From assembly GCA_036250195.1 (NCBI GenBank), contig JAVHZZ010000002.1, forward strand, positions 370,645,124 to 370,709,123: 64,000 bases of DNA, written 5' to 3'. Both the position numbers and the translations under genes were made by a program. The notes beneath the pieces are model-generated. The model was not told the origin of the DNA, did no database searches, and saw only the letters and a list, made by a program, of their open reading frames with translations. Every line of letters starts with the position of its first letter. The stretch's first letter is position 1. The stretch is from Mixophyes australis (taxonomy: Eukaryota > Chordata > Amphibia > Anura > Limnodynastidae). Shown piece by piece: positions 1 to 10,995 of this stretch.

Positions 1-427
1 GTTGGGTGAAGATACTATATAAATCACACTGTATGGAACACGTTTAAATATTCAAGGCACTTTTATATTTTGTATCTGGCGAGTGGATTCACATAAGAAA
101 AAATCCTTGAATTGAAGTTGATTGATTTCACATTCATCACACAACATCACCTGTTGCTACAATATTATACTATGTTGTGTTTCTATATTTTTTCATGTTA
201 CATCATCACTCACGGATCTACTCCTAAAATGTAAGTATTTTGAATCACTTTATTCACCTATATATGTTTATAAGAAGATAGGATAGGTTATTTTCAATCT
301 CTATACGTGCATTGTTTTATTGTGGGACACATTCATGTGATTACAGTCGGCAGCGCTGAAATACTCCTATATATATATTTTTTATTCATGTGTTGTTTGT
401 TTGTTGTTATCTGTTTAATGTACAGTT
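1..427. other. AT-rich sequence, no feature recognised
   Basis: AT-rich sequence without a credible reading frame, terminal repeat or tandem array. Only short (TA)n runs near 370 stand out. Confidence 0.5.
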
Positions 428-675
428 GTATACCTCTGAACCATCCCAATTTAGGTGGGACAATCCCAATCTAACAGCTTTGTCCCATGGGTAGGAAGGT
501 TGGGAAGTATCTCCTGTTAACTGCCGCTCTGCATGGCAGAGCAGTGGTGCATTAGTGCATATGGCAATGAAGGGGTTTGGACGGGAATGTAGGTTTCTGA
601 TGTGGCCACGCCTCCGTTGTGCCATTATCGTGCTCCCTGTCCCGATGTCACCTACCAAAATGTTGGGAAGTATGC
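428..675. mobile_element. MITE-like DNA element with ATACYTCYSAAC termini
   Basis: The left end (atacctctgaaccatccc) and the right end (gttgggaagtatgc) are imperfect inverted repeats. An internal gttgggaagtat copy lies near 500. About 250 bp with no coding potential, so a non-autonomous DNA transposon is the best reading. The target duplication is not clear and the superfamily is unknown. Confidence 0.45.
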
Positions 676-779
676 AGTTGTGTGTAGATGACAGAAACAT
701 GTTTTTTTCTTTTGGTTGTCCTTGTTTGAAGGTTTTTATCCAAATTCAGATAACACAGCAAACTGTTAGGCTGCCCGGT

Positions 780-1260
780 CTCGTAATAAACTTACAGAAC
801 AAGCGGTAGAGGTCTTCGACTATAGCAGCCACCTTTCCCGTAAAGCTTGATGTGCTCACAGGTATCGGATGCCCCCAGGTCTTAACTCTATAGTAGTGTA
901 AGTTTATTAGCAAACCGCAGCGACAAGGACGGAGGAGGGAATCCAGATGGTAACAGGTGGTCAGACGTAAGCCGAGGTCAGGGGTCCGAGGCAAACAGAG
1001 TAATCAGAAACAGGCCAATGGGTCAGGGCTGGCAGCAAGCAGGGATATCCCAATAACAAGCAGAGGTCAGAGCAATCAGAGATCAAGCCTTTCCAAAACA
1101 AAGCCAAGGTCACAACAGGAAATCTATCAGAAGTCTGAAACACAGCACATAGCAGGTCAGCTATCTACAGGGAATAAACGCTATAACCGGCAGATAGGCT
1201 AAGCCCTCCCTGTTTTAAATACTGAAAAGCACCAATCAGAAGAGAGATGGGAGATTTAGT
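780..1260. repeat. Unclassified interspersed repeat, possibly LTR-derived
   Basis: A moderately GC-rich, purine-rich block with many gaggtcag/aatcag-type words. Similar wording recurs at about 18840-19000 inside a putative LTR. AATAAA-like words occur at both ends (near 787 and 1170). No clear TG...CA termini or target duplication were found, so the LTR reading is tentative. Confidence 0.3.
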
Positions 1261-1317
1261 AAATGGCCCCCAGGAGTAGCAAAATTAATGAACTAGTTAG
1301 CCCCACAGGTGCTAGAG

Positions 1318-1380
1318 CCAGAGCTGGATTAAGGCTTTGGGGGGCCCGGGGCACTTAAGACAGGGGGGCCCCTAAGATCT
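1318..1380. mobile_element. Terminus of a hAT-like element (remnant)
   Basis: The sequence cagagctggattaaggc followed by G-runs and ggggcccc resembles the CAGGG-type ends of other hAT elements in this window (3702, 24679, 62483). The partner terminus was not found, so this is probably a fragment. Confidence 0.35.
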
Positions 1381-1591
1381 AAAATTAAGACAGTGGTTCC
1401 TAAACTTTTGCATTTTGCGGCACACTTACCCAAGTCTCCATAATTTTAAACCACACATTTAAACTAGCAATGATATCGCAAAAATTTTAATGGGAAAGTA
1501 AGTGCATAGAATATGATAGCTTTACAATGAAGGCAGTTGGGGAGGTGGCAGTATGGCATACCAACATATATACCCGCACTACCACCACTGT

Positions 1592-1614
1592 AGAATATAT
1601 ATTATATATATGTG

Positions 1615-1674
<60 letters not shown>

Positions 1675-1741
1675 CATACACGTACACACACACACACATA
1701 TACTATAACACAAATACATATATATATACATATATATATAT
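1592..1741. repeat. (TA)n/(CA)n compound microsatellite
   Basis: Nearly pure alternating TA of about 70 bp is followed by short ACAC and further TA runs. A second TA tract lies at 1845-1891. Apparent reading frames here encode only Tyr/Ile repeats and are not genes. Confidence 0.9.
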
Positions 1742-1851
1742 GTTAGAACTACTTACTGCTGCCTGCTTCTGCTCCGATCAAATGATCTCCTTCTGGAAAG
1801 CTGGTTATGTCCACAAAGATTTGAAGGTATGATGGCTGGATGTAATATATT

Positions 1852-1890
<39 letters not shown>

Positions 1891-2118
1891 TAATATTAGT
1901 ACAGGTACTTGTAAAATGTACAAGCCCCTCTGTATAAAACGCATGTAAAATGACGCCATTGAGTATAAGGCTATAAGCATTGACACACCTACATCACCTA
2001 CAGCCCACAGTATGACACTTACAGCTCTCCCAGAGCGGCTCGCCTAGGTTGTCTCCATAAAACAAATCATTACTTACACAAACTGAAATACATTACATTA
2101 AAACATTCATCAAAAGTC

Positions 2119-2335
2119 CACATTAAAATGTGTATTGACACCACACATTAAAACTAGCATTGAAACCGCACATTAAAACTAGCATTGAAACTGCACATTA
2201 AAACTATCATTGATACTGCACATTAAAACTATCATTGATAATGCACATTAAAAATACCATTGATGACGTACACTAAAACTAACAATTATACCGCAAGCTA
2301 AAACCAGCAATGATACCACACGCTAAAACTAGCAA
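2119..2335. repeat. 25-bp minisatellite, about eight copies
   Basis: Tandem units of the form cacattaaaactagcattga plus 5 bp repeat every 25 bp (starts at 2144, 2169, 2194 and so on). Copies become more diverged toward 2335. A single related unit occurs at about 1450-1475. The array abuts the Tc1 terminus that follows it. Confidence 0.8.
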
Positions 2336-3545
2336 GAGTATTTGGACGCTTGACCATTACACCAACAGGAATTATAATAACATTGTATTCAAATACATAT
2401 ACTTTAATATGGAGTTGGTCCCCCTTTTGCAGCAATAACAGCTTCCACTCTTCTTGGAAGGCTTTCACAAGATGTTGGAGTGTTTCTGTGGGAATTTGCC
2501 CGTTCATTCTGTAGAGCATTTATGAGGTCAGGCACAGATTTTGGACGAAAAGGCCTGGCTCACAATCTCCGTTCCAGTTCATTCCAATGGTGTTCGGTGG
2601 GGTTGAGCTCAGGGATATGTGCAGATCGGTCAAGTTCTTCCACACCGAACTCCTCAAACTATGTATTTGTAGTCCTTGCTTTGTGCACTGATGCACAGTC
2701 ATGTTGGAATAGAAAAGGGCCTTCCCCAAACTGTTGCCACAAAGTTTAAAGTATAGCATTGTCCAAAATGACTTGGTATGCTGAAGCATTAAGATTGCCC
2801 TTCACTAGAGATAAGGGGGTCTAGCCCAAACTCTGAAAAACAGCCCCATACCATTATCCCTCCTCCACCAAATTTCACAGTTAGCATAATGCAGTGAGGC
2901 AGGTAACGTTCTCCTGGCATCCGCCAAACCCAGACTCGACCATCTGACTGCCAGACAAGCATGATTTGTCACTCCATAGAGCACTTTACCACTGCTCCAC
3001 AGTCCAGCATCAGTGTGCTTTACACCACTCCATCCAACGCTTGTCATTGGTCTTGGTGATGTGAGGTTTGCATGCAGCTGTTCGGCCATGGAAACCCGTT
3101 CCATTCAGCTCCTGCTGCACAGTTTTTGAGCTTACAATAATGCCAGTGGAAGTTCGGAACTCTTCAGCTATGGAATCAGCAGAGCGTTGGCGACTTTACG
3201 CACCATGCACCTTAGCAGTCGTTGAACCCGCTGTGACTTTACATGGACTTCCGCTTCGTGGCTGCGTTGCTGCTGTTCCTAAACACTTCCTAATAATATC
3301 ACTTACAGTTGACCGTGGAATATCCAGCAGGGATGAAATTTCACGAACCGTCTTATTACAAAGGTGGCATCATATCACAGTACCATGCTTGAAGCCACTA
3401 AGCTCTTCAGAATGACCCGCAAATGTATACAAATGGAGACTGCATGGCTAAGTGCTTGATTTTATACACCTCTGGCAATGAGTCTGATTGAAATACCTAA
3501 AGTCAATAATTAACAGGAGTAGCCAAATTTGTTTGTCCAAATAGG
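2334..3545 (-). mobile_element. Tc1/mariner element, minus strand, decayed
   Basis: Both ends carry related Tc1-type inverted repeats: agtatttggac at about 2335 and gtttgtccaaatag at about 3545. Between them lies a minus-strand transposase relic. The length of about 1.2 kb is slightly below the usual 1.3-1.6 kb for Tc1 elements. The outermost 10-15 bp of the left repeat is degraded and merges with the 25-bp minisatellite. It looks immobile. Confidence 0.85.
2404..3416 (-). pseudogene. Tc1-family transposase relic
   Basis: Read on the minus strand, the sequence matches a Tc1 transposase (cut-and-paste DNA transposition, DDE nuclease) across its length. An N-terminal helix-turn-helix stretch (REISSLLDIPRSTVSDII) lies near 3300-3350. 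A middle part has WMEWCKAH and LWSDKS. The C-terminal part near 2590-2710 has FLFQHDCASVHKA and ELNPTEHHWNELERRL, carrying the second Asp and the Glu of the DDE triad. The start codon is lost (GCG where ATG is expected near 3414), and several in-frame stops and frameshifts break it, including TGA at the HTH and TAA/TAG in the middle. The frame ends with GPTPY and a TAA stop at 2404-2406. Non-functional. Confidence 0.85.
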
Positions 3546-3570
3546 ATACATATCTATACCTCTCTCTATA

Positions 3571-3701
<131 letters not shown>

Positions 3702-5616
3702 CAGGGCCGCCGAGAGGAGGGGGGAGCGGGTACAGTTTACCCGGGCCCGGCCATGCCAGGGGGCCCGGGCCGGGCCCTCGCTGCTAATTAATTTTTTTTT
3801 TTTTAATTTTTCTGTCTTGCGCTTTTTTTTAAAACTTTTTATTTATTTTTTTCCTGCGGGGGGGGGGGGGGAGGGGGGGTCTTGGGTTTCTTGGGAGCTG
3901 GGAGGAAGAATAAATTAAAAAAAAAAAAAATACTCACGTGATCGCGCGGCGCCGTGTCCCTCCTCTCCTCCATTCACACTGACTGCCGGGCGTGACGTCA
4001 TCAAGTCACGCCTGTCAGTCAGTGAGGAGCGCCGCAGCCAGCAGGAAGAAAGAAGACAGAAGAGGAGACAGAAGAGCAGAAAAGAAAAGAAAGAAGTTGA
4101 CAAAAGGTAAGTAAAGAAACGGAGAGGCAAGGGGAGGAAAACAGAGAGGGACAGTACTATAAAGAAAGGGGACAGAGAAACAGAGGAGGAAAAAAAGGAG
4201 AGAGCCACAGAGGAATAAAAAAAAATTGGGTAAAGAGGAACAGAGGAGGGGAAAAAAAGTGGGAGAGAGGAACAGAGGAGGGAAAAAAAGGAGAGAGCCA
4301 CAGGGGAATAAACAAAAAAGTGGAAGAGAGGAACAGAGGAGGAAAAAAAGGAGAGAGCCACAGAGGAATAAAAAAAAATTGGGGAGAGAGGAACAGAGGA
4401 GGAAAAAAAGGAGAGAGCCACAGAGGAATAAAAAAAAATTGGGGAGAGAGGAACAGAGGAGGAAAAAAAGGAGAGAGCCACAGGGGAATAAAAAAAAAAG
4501 TGGGAGAGAGGAACAGAGGAGGAAAAAAAGGAGAGAGCCACAGAGGAATAAAAAAAAGTGGGAGAGAGGAACAGAGGAGGAAAAAAAGTGGGAGAGAGGC
4601 ACAAAGTAAAAAAAGAAGGGGGAAAAGCAGCATGGAGGTCGCAGTGTGAGCATAAGGGGGTACAGTGTAGTTGTGATGAAGGGGCACAGTATTGTGTGTG
4701 TAATGGCACAGGGGGCTTGTTGCAATGTAGTGTGTGTGAGGTAGGTGGCAGCTAATTAATGGGCGCTATTTTGTTTGTAGGGTGATGGTGAGGCAATTTA
4801 ATAGTAGGGACTATTAATTTAAGATGGGGTGGTTTGGGGGCTATTGAATCTTGGGGTGAGTTTAGGGAGAATGAGGTCTATTTATTAAATGTGACTATGA
4901 ATTATTTAATGGCAGTGATGGTTGCGGGAAATAGGTATTGCTGGGGCTGTTTGCAGGAAGGGAAATAGGTTTATTTATTAAATGTGAATAGTATTATTTT
5001 AATGTTGGGGCTGGAGGAAGGCCTAATTATTAATCGTGGGTGCTATTGATTTAACGCTGGGGCTGGCTGTAATTTTCTAAATGTAGCCATTTTTTTTTCA
5101 AAATAGGTCCTTCAACATTTCTGGATCCGGACAAGCCACAACTAAAGAAAGCAGCAGCCACAGGTGGAGAAAGTGAGAAGAACAGGTAGGAGAGAGCAGC
5201 ACAGTGTGTGAAATGTTGTGATTCTAGTAGGGACAATACCAATTTTTGGTGAATGTTGTGTCCAATGTAAGGTGTAGGCCAAGACTTAACTGTTTGTGTA
5301 CACACTGCATTGTTTGTATACTACCCTGTGGTGGTAGATGTCCTGAAAGTCAGGAGTGCTTGAACATATGTGACACTCCGGCGAATTGAGAGCCTAGTGG
5401 TTTTTATGTTAGCCACGCCCCAATGGCACGTTTGCCATGCCCCCAAATGCATGACCACACCTCCCAAAATTTTTGCACTGCCGTTTGGCTAGCCACGCCC
5501 CTGAATATATGACCATACACCTAATTTTTTTTGCAAAAAAATTTTGGGGCTTACTTCACTATGAGGGGGGCCCCATGAATTTGTTGTACCCGGGCCCTGA
5601 ATTCTTCTTGGCAGCC

Positions 5617-5619
<3 letters not shown>
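3702..5619. mobile_element. Non-autonomous hAT-type element inserted in (TA)n
   Basis: The left end cagggccgccgagagg and the right end (reverse complement cagggctgccaagaag) form a terminal inverted repeat matching at about 13 of 16 positions. The element is flanked on both sides by tatatata, which fits an 8-bp hAT duplication but is uninformative because the target is itself (TA)n. G-rich subterminal blocks (cccgggccc) occur at both ends, a CG-rich CpG patch near 3930-4030, and a 60-bp minisatellite inside. No transposase was recognised, so it would depend on a trans-acting one. Related ends occur at 62483 and, more distantly, 24679. Confidence 0.65.
4160..4600. repeat. 60-bp purine-rich minisatellite
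   Basis: Units built around gaggaacagaggaggaaaa and gagagccacagaggaata repeat every 60 bp (for example at 4326, 4386, 4446 and 4506), with partial units at both edges. The plus strand is almost all purine from about 4035 to 4640. The opposite strand therefore has long open frames of Ser/Phe/Leu/Pro repeats, which are a composition artefact. Confidence 0.9.

Positions 5620-5656
<37 letters not shown>
5620..5656. repeat. (TA)n spacer between two insertions
   Basis: Pure alternating TA between the hAT right end and the solo LTR, probably part of one ancestral microsatellite. Confidence 0.85.
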
Positions 5657-5659
<3 letters not shown>

Positions 5660-6144
5660 GGCAAGAGCCCGCTAATGCAGATGCACACGCGAACAACTTC
5701 TTCCTTTTTATGTAGCTTTATTGTCAGGATGATGAATGTTTTGACACCGTATACTTTCACAGCAATTATGGAGACCCTGAACGCTAGCTATACATAGACC
5801 AGCTCTCTCTCAGGACCAGCCAGCTTACCCAGCGTTGGTCTCCCTGCACAAATGATACAAACAAGCTTTTATACCTGATACTCCTCCCCCAGCCTTAGCT
5901 TGATGGACAGGTGACACACCCACCTTCTCTTTAAAAGGAAACGCCCCCATCACTGGCTCTGTTTGTACTAAAAGACACACCCTGTCTGTTTGCTGAGAGG
6001 AAGGATTTCTCTATCATGTAAGTTAACCAAACTTAAACTATTGTTTGTTACACATAAGTCATCAATCTTGGTGCATTACTGCACAAATGTTTTACTCTAC
6101 TTCCATGCTTTCTCTGCATATTGCCATTGCATATTCCCTTTGTT

Positions 6145-6147
<3 letters not shown>
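5657..6147 (-). mobile_element. Solo LTR of an LTR retroelement, minus strand
   Basis: The 491-bp block begins TGTGGCAAG and ends TTGTTACA on the plus strand, so it has TG...CA termini. On the minus strand the signals are in LTR order: a TATA box (GTATAAAAGC, 5865-5874), then an AATAAA signal (5717-5722) about 145 bp downstream, then a short U5. It is flanked by (AT)n on both sides; atat on each side fits a 4-bp duplication but cannot be proved in a microsatellite. No internal region lies beside it, so it is a solo LTR. Ty3/Gypsy versus endogenous retrovirus cannot be decided. Confidence 0.7.
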
Positions 6148-6194
<47 letters not shown>

Positions 6195-6198
6195 TATA
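6148..6198. repeat. (AT)n microsatellite
   Basis: Alternating AT between the solo LTR and the 5S rRNA relic. Confidence 0.85.
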
Positions 6199-6201
6199 CT
6201 G

Positions 6202-6318
6202 GCCTACAGCACATGGCATTTCCAGGTGGTATCCCATCTAAGAACTAACCAGGCCCAACCCTGCATAGCTTCCAAGATCAGATGCAAATGGGTTTTTTCA
6301 AGGTGATATGCCTGTAAG
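6202..6318 (-). pseudogene. 5S rRNA pseudogene (decayed, full length)
   Basis: On the minus strand, 117 bp aligns along the whole of vertebrate 5S rRNA, from cttacaggcatatcacc (5' end) to gtgctgtaggc (3' end). The internal promoter blocks are recognisable: gaagctatgcagggt (box A) and tagatgggataccacctgg (box C), joined by gggcctggttag. Several substitutions and a short length loss make function unlikely. It sits against (AT)n on its 3' side. It may be a dispersed 5S copy or the head of a 5S-derived SINE; no SINE body is visible. Confidence 0.8.
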
Positions 6319-6708
6319 TAACGTATAAGAATAGAATAAAAGTTATAAGATTAAAATAAATAAGTCCAACATAATTGCAATTAATGAGGAACCAATATGG
6401 ACTTACTGATAGTCTATTAACTCACCCTACACTGCACGTGTAGGGGGAAGCTGCCATCTATGTAATTTACATTTGCTGCCTCCAAACGATATTGAACACA
6501 CAGTCAAATAAGGAGGATAATATAGGTACTCTTATGTTTTTACATTGTATGGGAACTAATCCACTGCTGGTACCCAGAAACAAGTTCCCGAGGAAGTAAT
6601 TGACAATGGGACTTGGCAGACTGTGACGGTGGTTAGGTTCCCCTTTCGGCTGCAGCACACCTCCGATCCCTCACCAGTGTATATAGTGTATCAGTGTATA
6701 TACTTTAG

Positions 6709-6765
<57 letters not shown>

Positions 6766-7485
6766 AAGGCTAAATTTGCTATATTAACAAATTTTTTCTA
6801 CAGTGATTTGTATAATGTTATTATTTGACTCTGTAGTGGTATGAAGTTTTGGTATGAAAGTTCTGCGATTTTCATGGATGTTGGTTTCCCCATGTGAGCT
6901 TCACCACAGATTATAAGCTTTTACCAATTTCATTTACTTTGTATCTTCGATAAGCAGCTCTCCCCTCTTAATCGCTGACACCGATAAGGACCCACACGCA
7001 GCTCTCATTTCTAATTCTGAGATGTACCTGCAAACATGTTAAACTGTCTTTCCAAAACTGGATCTTAAAGGGGACATCCACCATCAGAGAATTATGTAGT
7101 CCTGACAGATATGTTTATTTTTGCTGCCTGTGCCTATAACTGATAAGCTCAGGTCTGTACATTGGATACAGTTGTATTTTCACAACAAACCTGTTTTCAT
7201 CTCTGAGGGCAGCGAAAATAAAACAATCTTCCTGGACAACAGAAATATTATTATCTTGGTTCTACCTTTGTGAACCAATTTACTAGAAAATGTTTGTAGA
7301 CATATCATCTAAAATGAGAGCTTCATGTTGAGTGACTGTAAAAGACAGATTCAAGAACCTTTCCACTGACTGTATATTAGCGTTGGCACTTTTTGAGTGC
7401 TAATACTAGGTGAAAATTGATCCACAGAAAGAAATACAATGAACCTATACTTACAGCGTGTAGTGTTGCATTGATACAATGTGTG
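6319..7485. other. Non-coding sequence with one (AT)n tract
   Basis: No gene or clear repeat ends were recognised. A pure (AT)n tract occupies 6711-6762, with GTGTATATA words just upstream. Confidence 0.5.
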
Positions 7486-7489
7486 ATCC

Positions 7490-8504
7490 TGTGGTGGCCG
7501 AGTACTGATGGGATTTCCTTCCCTTACCTTGTCCTCCAGACACGATTCAGGTTCTTTTTTATTCGGACATCCGGTGGTCAGGAGATAAATACTTCAATGA
7601 GAAGGACAAGGATTGGTCAAAAAACTTGGGTTTATTAATAACGCGGTAAAGATAATTTTGGTAAGCAACCGCGCCACTTACTCCTTCAACTCAATGGTAA
7701 TGACAAAATATTCATTTGATCAACATAGAGCACAATAGCATTTAACATATAATAATAAATCAATTTTCAGGTAAATCACTTAACATTAATATTCAACTAA
7801 AACATTTGGTGCACCAATATTATCCCTGGTAACGTTACCATATTTTACACTCAGTCCTGGGTTGAACTGTGCACAGGAATTTAGTAGAAGTGCTGCACGT
7901 GGTTGGGGCCCATAAATTACTTTTTCACGCCAAATAAGCTGATGATCTTTTGTATTGCACAGTCTCTGTTGTGTGTATTCACAGACCTCTCTATTTTCTC
8001 TCCTCTCACACTATTCTCAGTACATAGCTCAGTCTGTTTAGTGTGATGTCACAGATCTCTATACTGCTTATTTGTTTTCAGTACTTTCCTTTTTACTCAC
8101 ACCTCTCTTTGGCTCACTTCTTATCTTCTTCTCTTCTTACACTTCACTTTTAATCTGCTTATATATCACTTTGTCCGATTTTCATTCTGTCCCTATTTTT
8201 CTCTCTCAGTCTATGCAGACACAGGGATCTCTCTCCCTCAGAAGTCTAGAACTTTCCTCTTCCCACTGCCTTCTGGGAGTTCACAGTTATTACCAAAGTT
8301 AGTGGACTTGTTGCTATGCCACACACTCCTCCTTCCTGTCACTCCTGGCAACCACCAACCACTCCCAACTGTCACTTCTCCCTCAAGATTTGTTTTTATT
8401 TATTTTTTAAATCTATATAAACACTTTTAACAATTAACAAATTAAATTAACAAATTAAAAACATATAGATACACCCCAGGGTACTCAGATTTTGGGGCAC
8501 CACA
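7490..8504 (-). mobile_element. Solo LTR with 4-bp target duplication, minus strand
   Basis: A 1,015-bp block with inverted termini (tgtggtgg at the left, caccaca at the right) flanked by the direct repeat ATCC (7486-7489 and 8505-8508). On the minus strand a TATA-like word (GATATATAAGCAG, near 8155) precedes two AATAAA signals (7631-7636 and 7558-7563), the expected LTR order. The middle is CT-rich (7970-8330). The 4-bp duplication and TG...CA ends are typical of Ty3/Gypsy and some endogenous retroviruses. No internal domain or second copy is present. Confidence 0.7.
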
Positions 8505-8508
8505 ATCC

Positions 8509-8800
8509 CTCATAATGTTCAACAAGTAAGAGAACACAGTTCTAAAAGTTTAGTTCCAGTTATAATGTATGTGTTGTATATCATTTTTGGTACATGTTAA
8601 TTATTACCACTGTAACATGACAATTCCACTTGAACCACTAGATCCATAGGGATTCCATTGGGAATAAATGATCACATCAGTGAGGCAGCTGATTTGGAAA
8701 CAGATGGCGATACATTGGCCTTTTTCAGGCACTTGATTGAGTAAGTTATGCAGTACCACCCTGCTCGGGCGCTGCACTCCTCCCCTTTGCCTCTTCTTAC
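8509..8800. other. Non-coding, nothing recognised
   Basis: Sequence between the solo LTR and the candidate exon. No repeat ends or coding signal were found. Confidence 0.4.
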
Positions 8801-8864
8801 CTTGCATGCACAAAGTAGGGGGCAGTGTCTTCTGATCCTCATACTGGTAGCCCATCACAGACAT
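8801..8864 (-). CDS. Candidate first exon (low confidence)
   Basis: On the minus strand an ATG at 8864-8862, and a second at 8855-8853 in a better start context (GTGATGG), open a short frame reading MSVMGYQYEDQKTLPPTLCM and one more residue. It runs straight into a strong splice donor (AAG|GTAAGA, GT at 8800-8799). Codon use looks unlike the surrounding AT-rich DNA, which is the only support. I do not recognise the peptide, and an in-frame stop lies shortly upstream. It could be a genuine 5' exon whose partners lie outside, or chance. Confidence 0.15.
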
Positions 8865-8869
8865 GGAGG

Positions 8870-10640
8870 GGAAGCTGCTTCAAGTTCACAGAAGAAGTTG
8901 TCAGCTGCTGCTTATCCATCCCTCTAAAGAAGGCAACCTAGGCATCATCCTACGATATCCTAATGGTATTGCCGGCCTTGCTTCGGGTGTTTAAACCATA
9001 TTGTTTCCAGCTATGGCCTTGTAAATTCAGAAATGCAGGAACAAATATTTTTCTGGGTGTACTGTGGAATATACGCTCATCTCTGTTTTATTGTAAGCAG
9101 TTGTGCCAAGAAATGGAAAAAAGAAACCGTAAGCCACAGTTCTAATGACCAATTTCATGCAGTCTGCAGTACCAGGCTTATTTTGTTGAACAGCTCTGGA
9201 TTATATCATCTGTAAACTTAACACGGCAACCTCTGATTATGTCAGTTTTGCAATGATATTAAAACTGTACCAATAACTCCTGAAGAGCAGCAACCAGAAA
9301 ATTACATTTCATGACACCCTTAAAGAAAATGCTTCTTAAATAATTGCATGGGGGAATTTCAGTCTTTATACACACTCCTATATTTTAAAATGTGTGGTCA
9401 CAAGACAGCAGTCATCCCTGTATGGCACCAACCTAAAAGCTGCAATTAGCTCTGTAATGAATATAAAATGGGTTCTTATGATGAAAACACTGGGTAGATA
9501 AGAACATATTGTACACTGTTTCGCTTTGGAAGGATGTAGAGATTTTAAATGACAGTTCTGTTATTATCTGGGGGTTATTTTCCTGTGCCAGTTAGGGCAA
9601 TCAAAATGCTATTTCTATATAATTACTGTATAAAATATTTTCAATAAGCCATGAAGGTCACGCAACCAACTCAAACATGAAGATATGAGTGAAGGTGATA
9701 TCAAAATACATAATCCGATGGTCATAATGTACAATATTTAACTGATGCTTGAACTTTGCAGCAGATAAACAATATATATGACCACATTTTGTAATATAAT
9801 AATGGCTTAGCCAAAATTGCTTAAACATAATATATCACTATATTTATTTTTGTATTTGTGCAAGTGTTATGATTTTCTGTTCAACTCATTATCTTGTACT
9901 TGTTTTACTTGTATTTGCTCTCACATGTTTTGCTTTTCTCGCTTTTATTAATTTGTTTATTTATTATTCAGAATCTCTCTCTCTCACAACTATTTCCCAC
10001 TGATCTATGCCACTCTGTCATCCCAAACCTGTTGTCTGTCTCTCCGTCACCCTGAATCCACTGTCTGCCTGTCTTCCCAAACCCAAAGCCTGTCACCCAG
10101 AACCCGTTAGCTGCATGTCACCGGGTAATTGTTGACAGTTTGTTTGTCTGTCTGTCACCGCAGCCCCAGTGCCAAATACAGACACATGTTGCATGAGCCT
10201 GTTAAACATTGTTCCATTTATTCTAACTACTATATATAGGGTAAATGTTTATTTAACCTCATTCAGCAAATTTCCATTCTATGATATAGGCACTTTGTCT
10301 ACTAGTGTGTAGCATAGAATCCATTGTCCATGACAGTTGTGTTAAGTTAGTATCTTTGTAGGAACTGTGAGTTGGTGTTTCTGAGTGCATAGCCCCTGCA
10401 AAATTGAAAGTATAGGGGAGCAAGATATATTTACCTGTTTGTCCCTGTTATTACAGACATTTCAGTTGGGCCTACTGAATTGTTTTAATAAAACTTTGGT
10501 CCTCTCAAAATGGCTGCCACCCACAGAACTTCTGACAGGTTTATTTTTCTGCTAGAGTGCCCATTAGTGAACTACAGTGAACACGAGAGTCCAGGTACAG
10601 AGGTTATGTTGTTGAAATCTGTGAATCAGGAGTGTGCTTC
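8870..10640. other. Non-coding; weak CT-rich degenerate repeat near 10 kb
   Basis: No gene recognised. Around 9995-10165 loosely repeated words such as ctgtcatcccaaacctg and ctgtcacccagaacccg suggest a very degraded minisatellite with a period of roughly 30 bp. Confidence 0.4.
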
Positions 10641-10743
10641 TACATATACAACACATTGCCAAATGTATGTGGACACCCAAACATCACATCCATATGTTCT
10701 TGTTGGACATGTCATTCTTGAACCATGGACATTAATATGGGCA

Positions 10744-10748
10744 TTAAA

Positions 10749-10780
<32 letters not shown>

Positions 10781-10995
10781 CATCATTTATTTGTTAGGCA
10801 CTACGAGGTTTCCGCAGCGCCGTACACAGTACAAACAGTAGACCATACAGGGTGAAACAGTACAGAACAATAAACACAAAGTACCAATGATTCAGAAACT
10901 CCAGGCAGACATATGGAGTTAAGACGGAGCAGAAGAACAGGTATGGAGACAGGAGGGGAGAGGGCCTTGCTCATACGAGCTTACATCCTAAGGGA
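10744..10995 (-). mobile_element. Short retroposon with (AAT)n tail, minus strand
   Basis: It begins with (ATT)n, then atcatcatttatttgttaggc and gcagcgccgtacac, and ends gagagggccttgctcatacgagcttac. On the minus strand this is a body with a microsatellite-like 3' tail. The same body recurs at 51775-51985 (gtgagggccttgctcgtgagagcttac), and related tails occur near 21640, 33110, 47050 and 53790. The 3' end resembles L2/CR1-type LINE tails. Flanking words aatatggg and aaatggga may be a worn target duplication. Confidence 0.6.

Noticed and set aside
2119..2335. CRISPR-like array
   Set aside because: Repeats are contiguous with no unique spacers, and the genome is eukaryotic; it is a minisatellite.
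3915..4709. A 264-codon open frame on the minus strand, and shorter frames on both strands over the same region
   Set aside because: It is the translation of a 60-bp purine/pyrimidine minisatellite: low complexity Ser/Phe/Leu/Pro, open in several frames at once.
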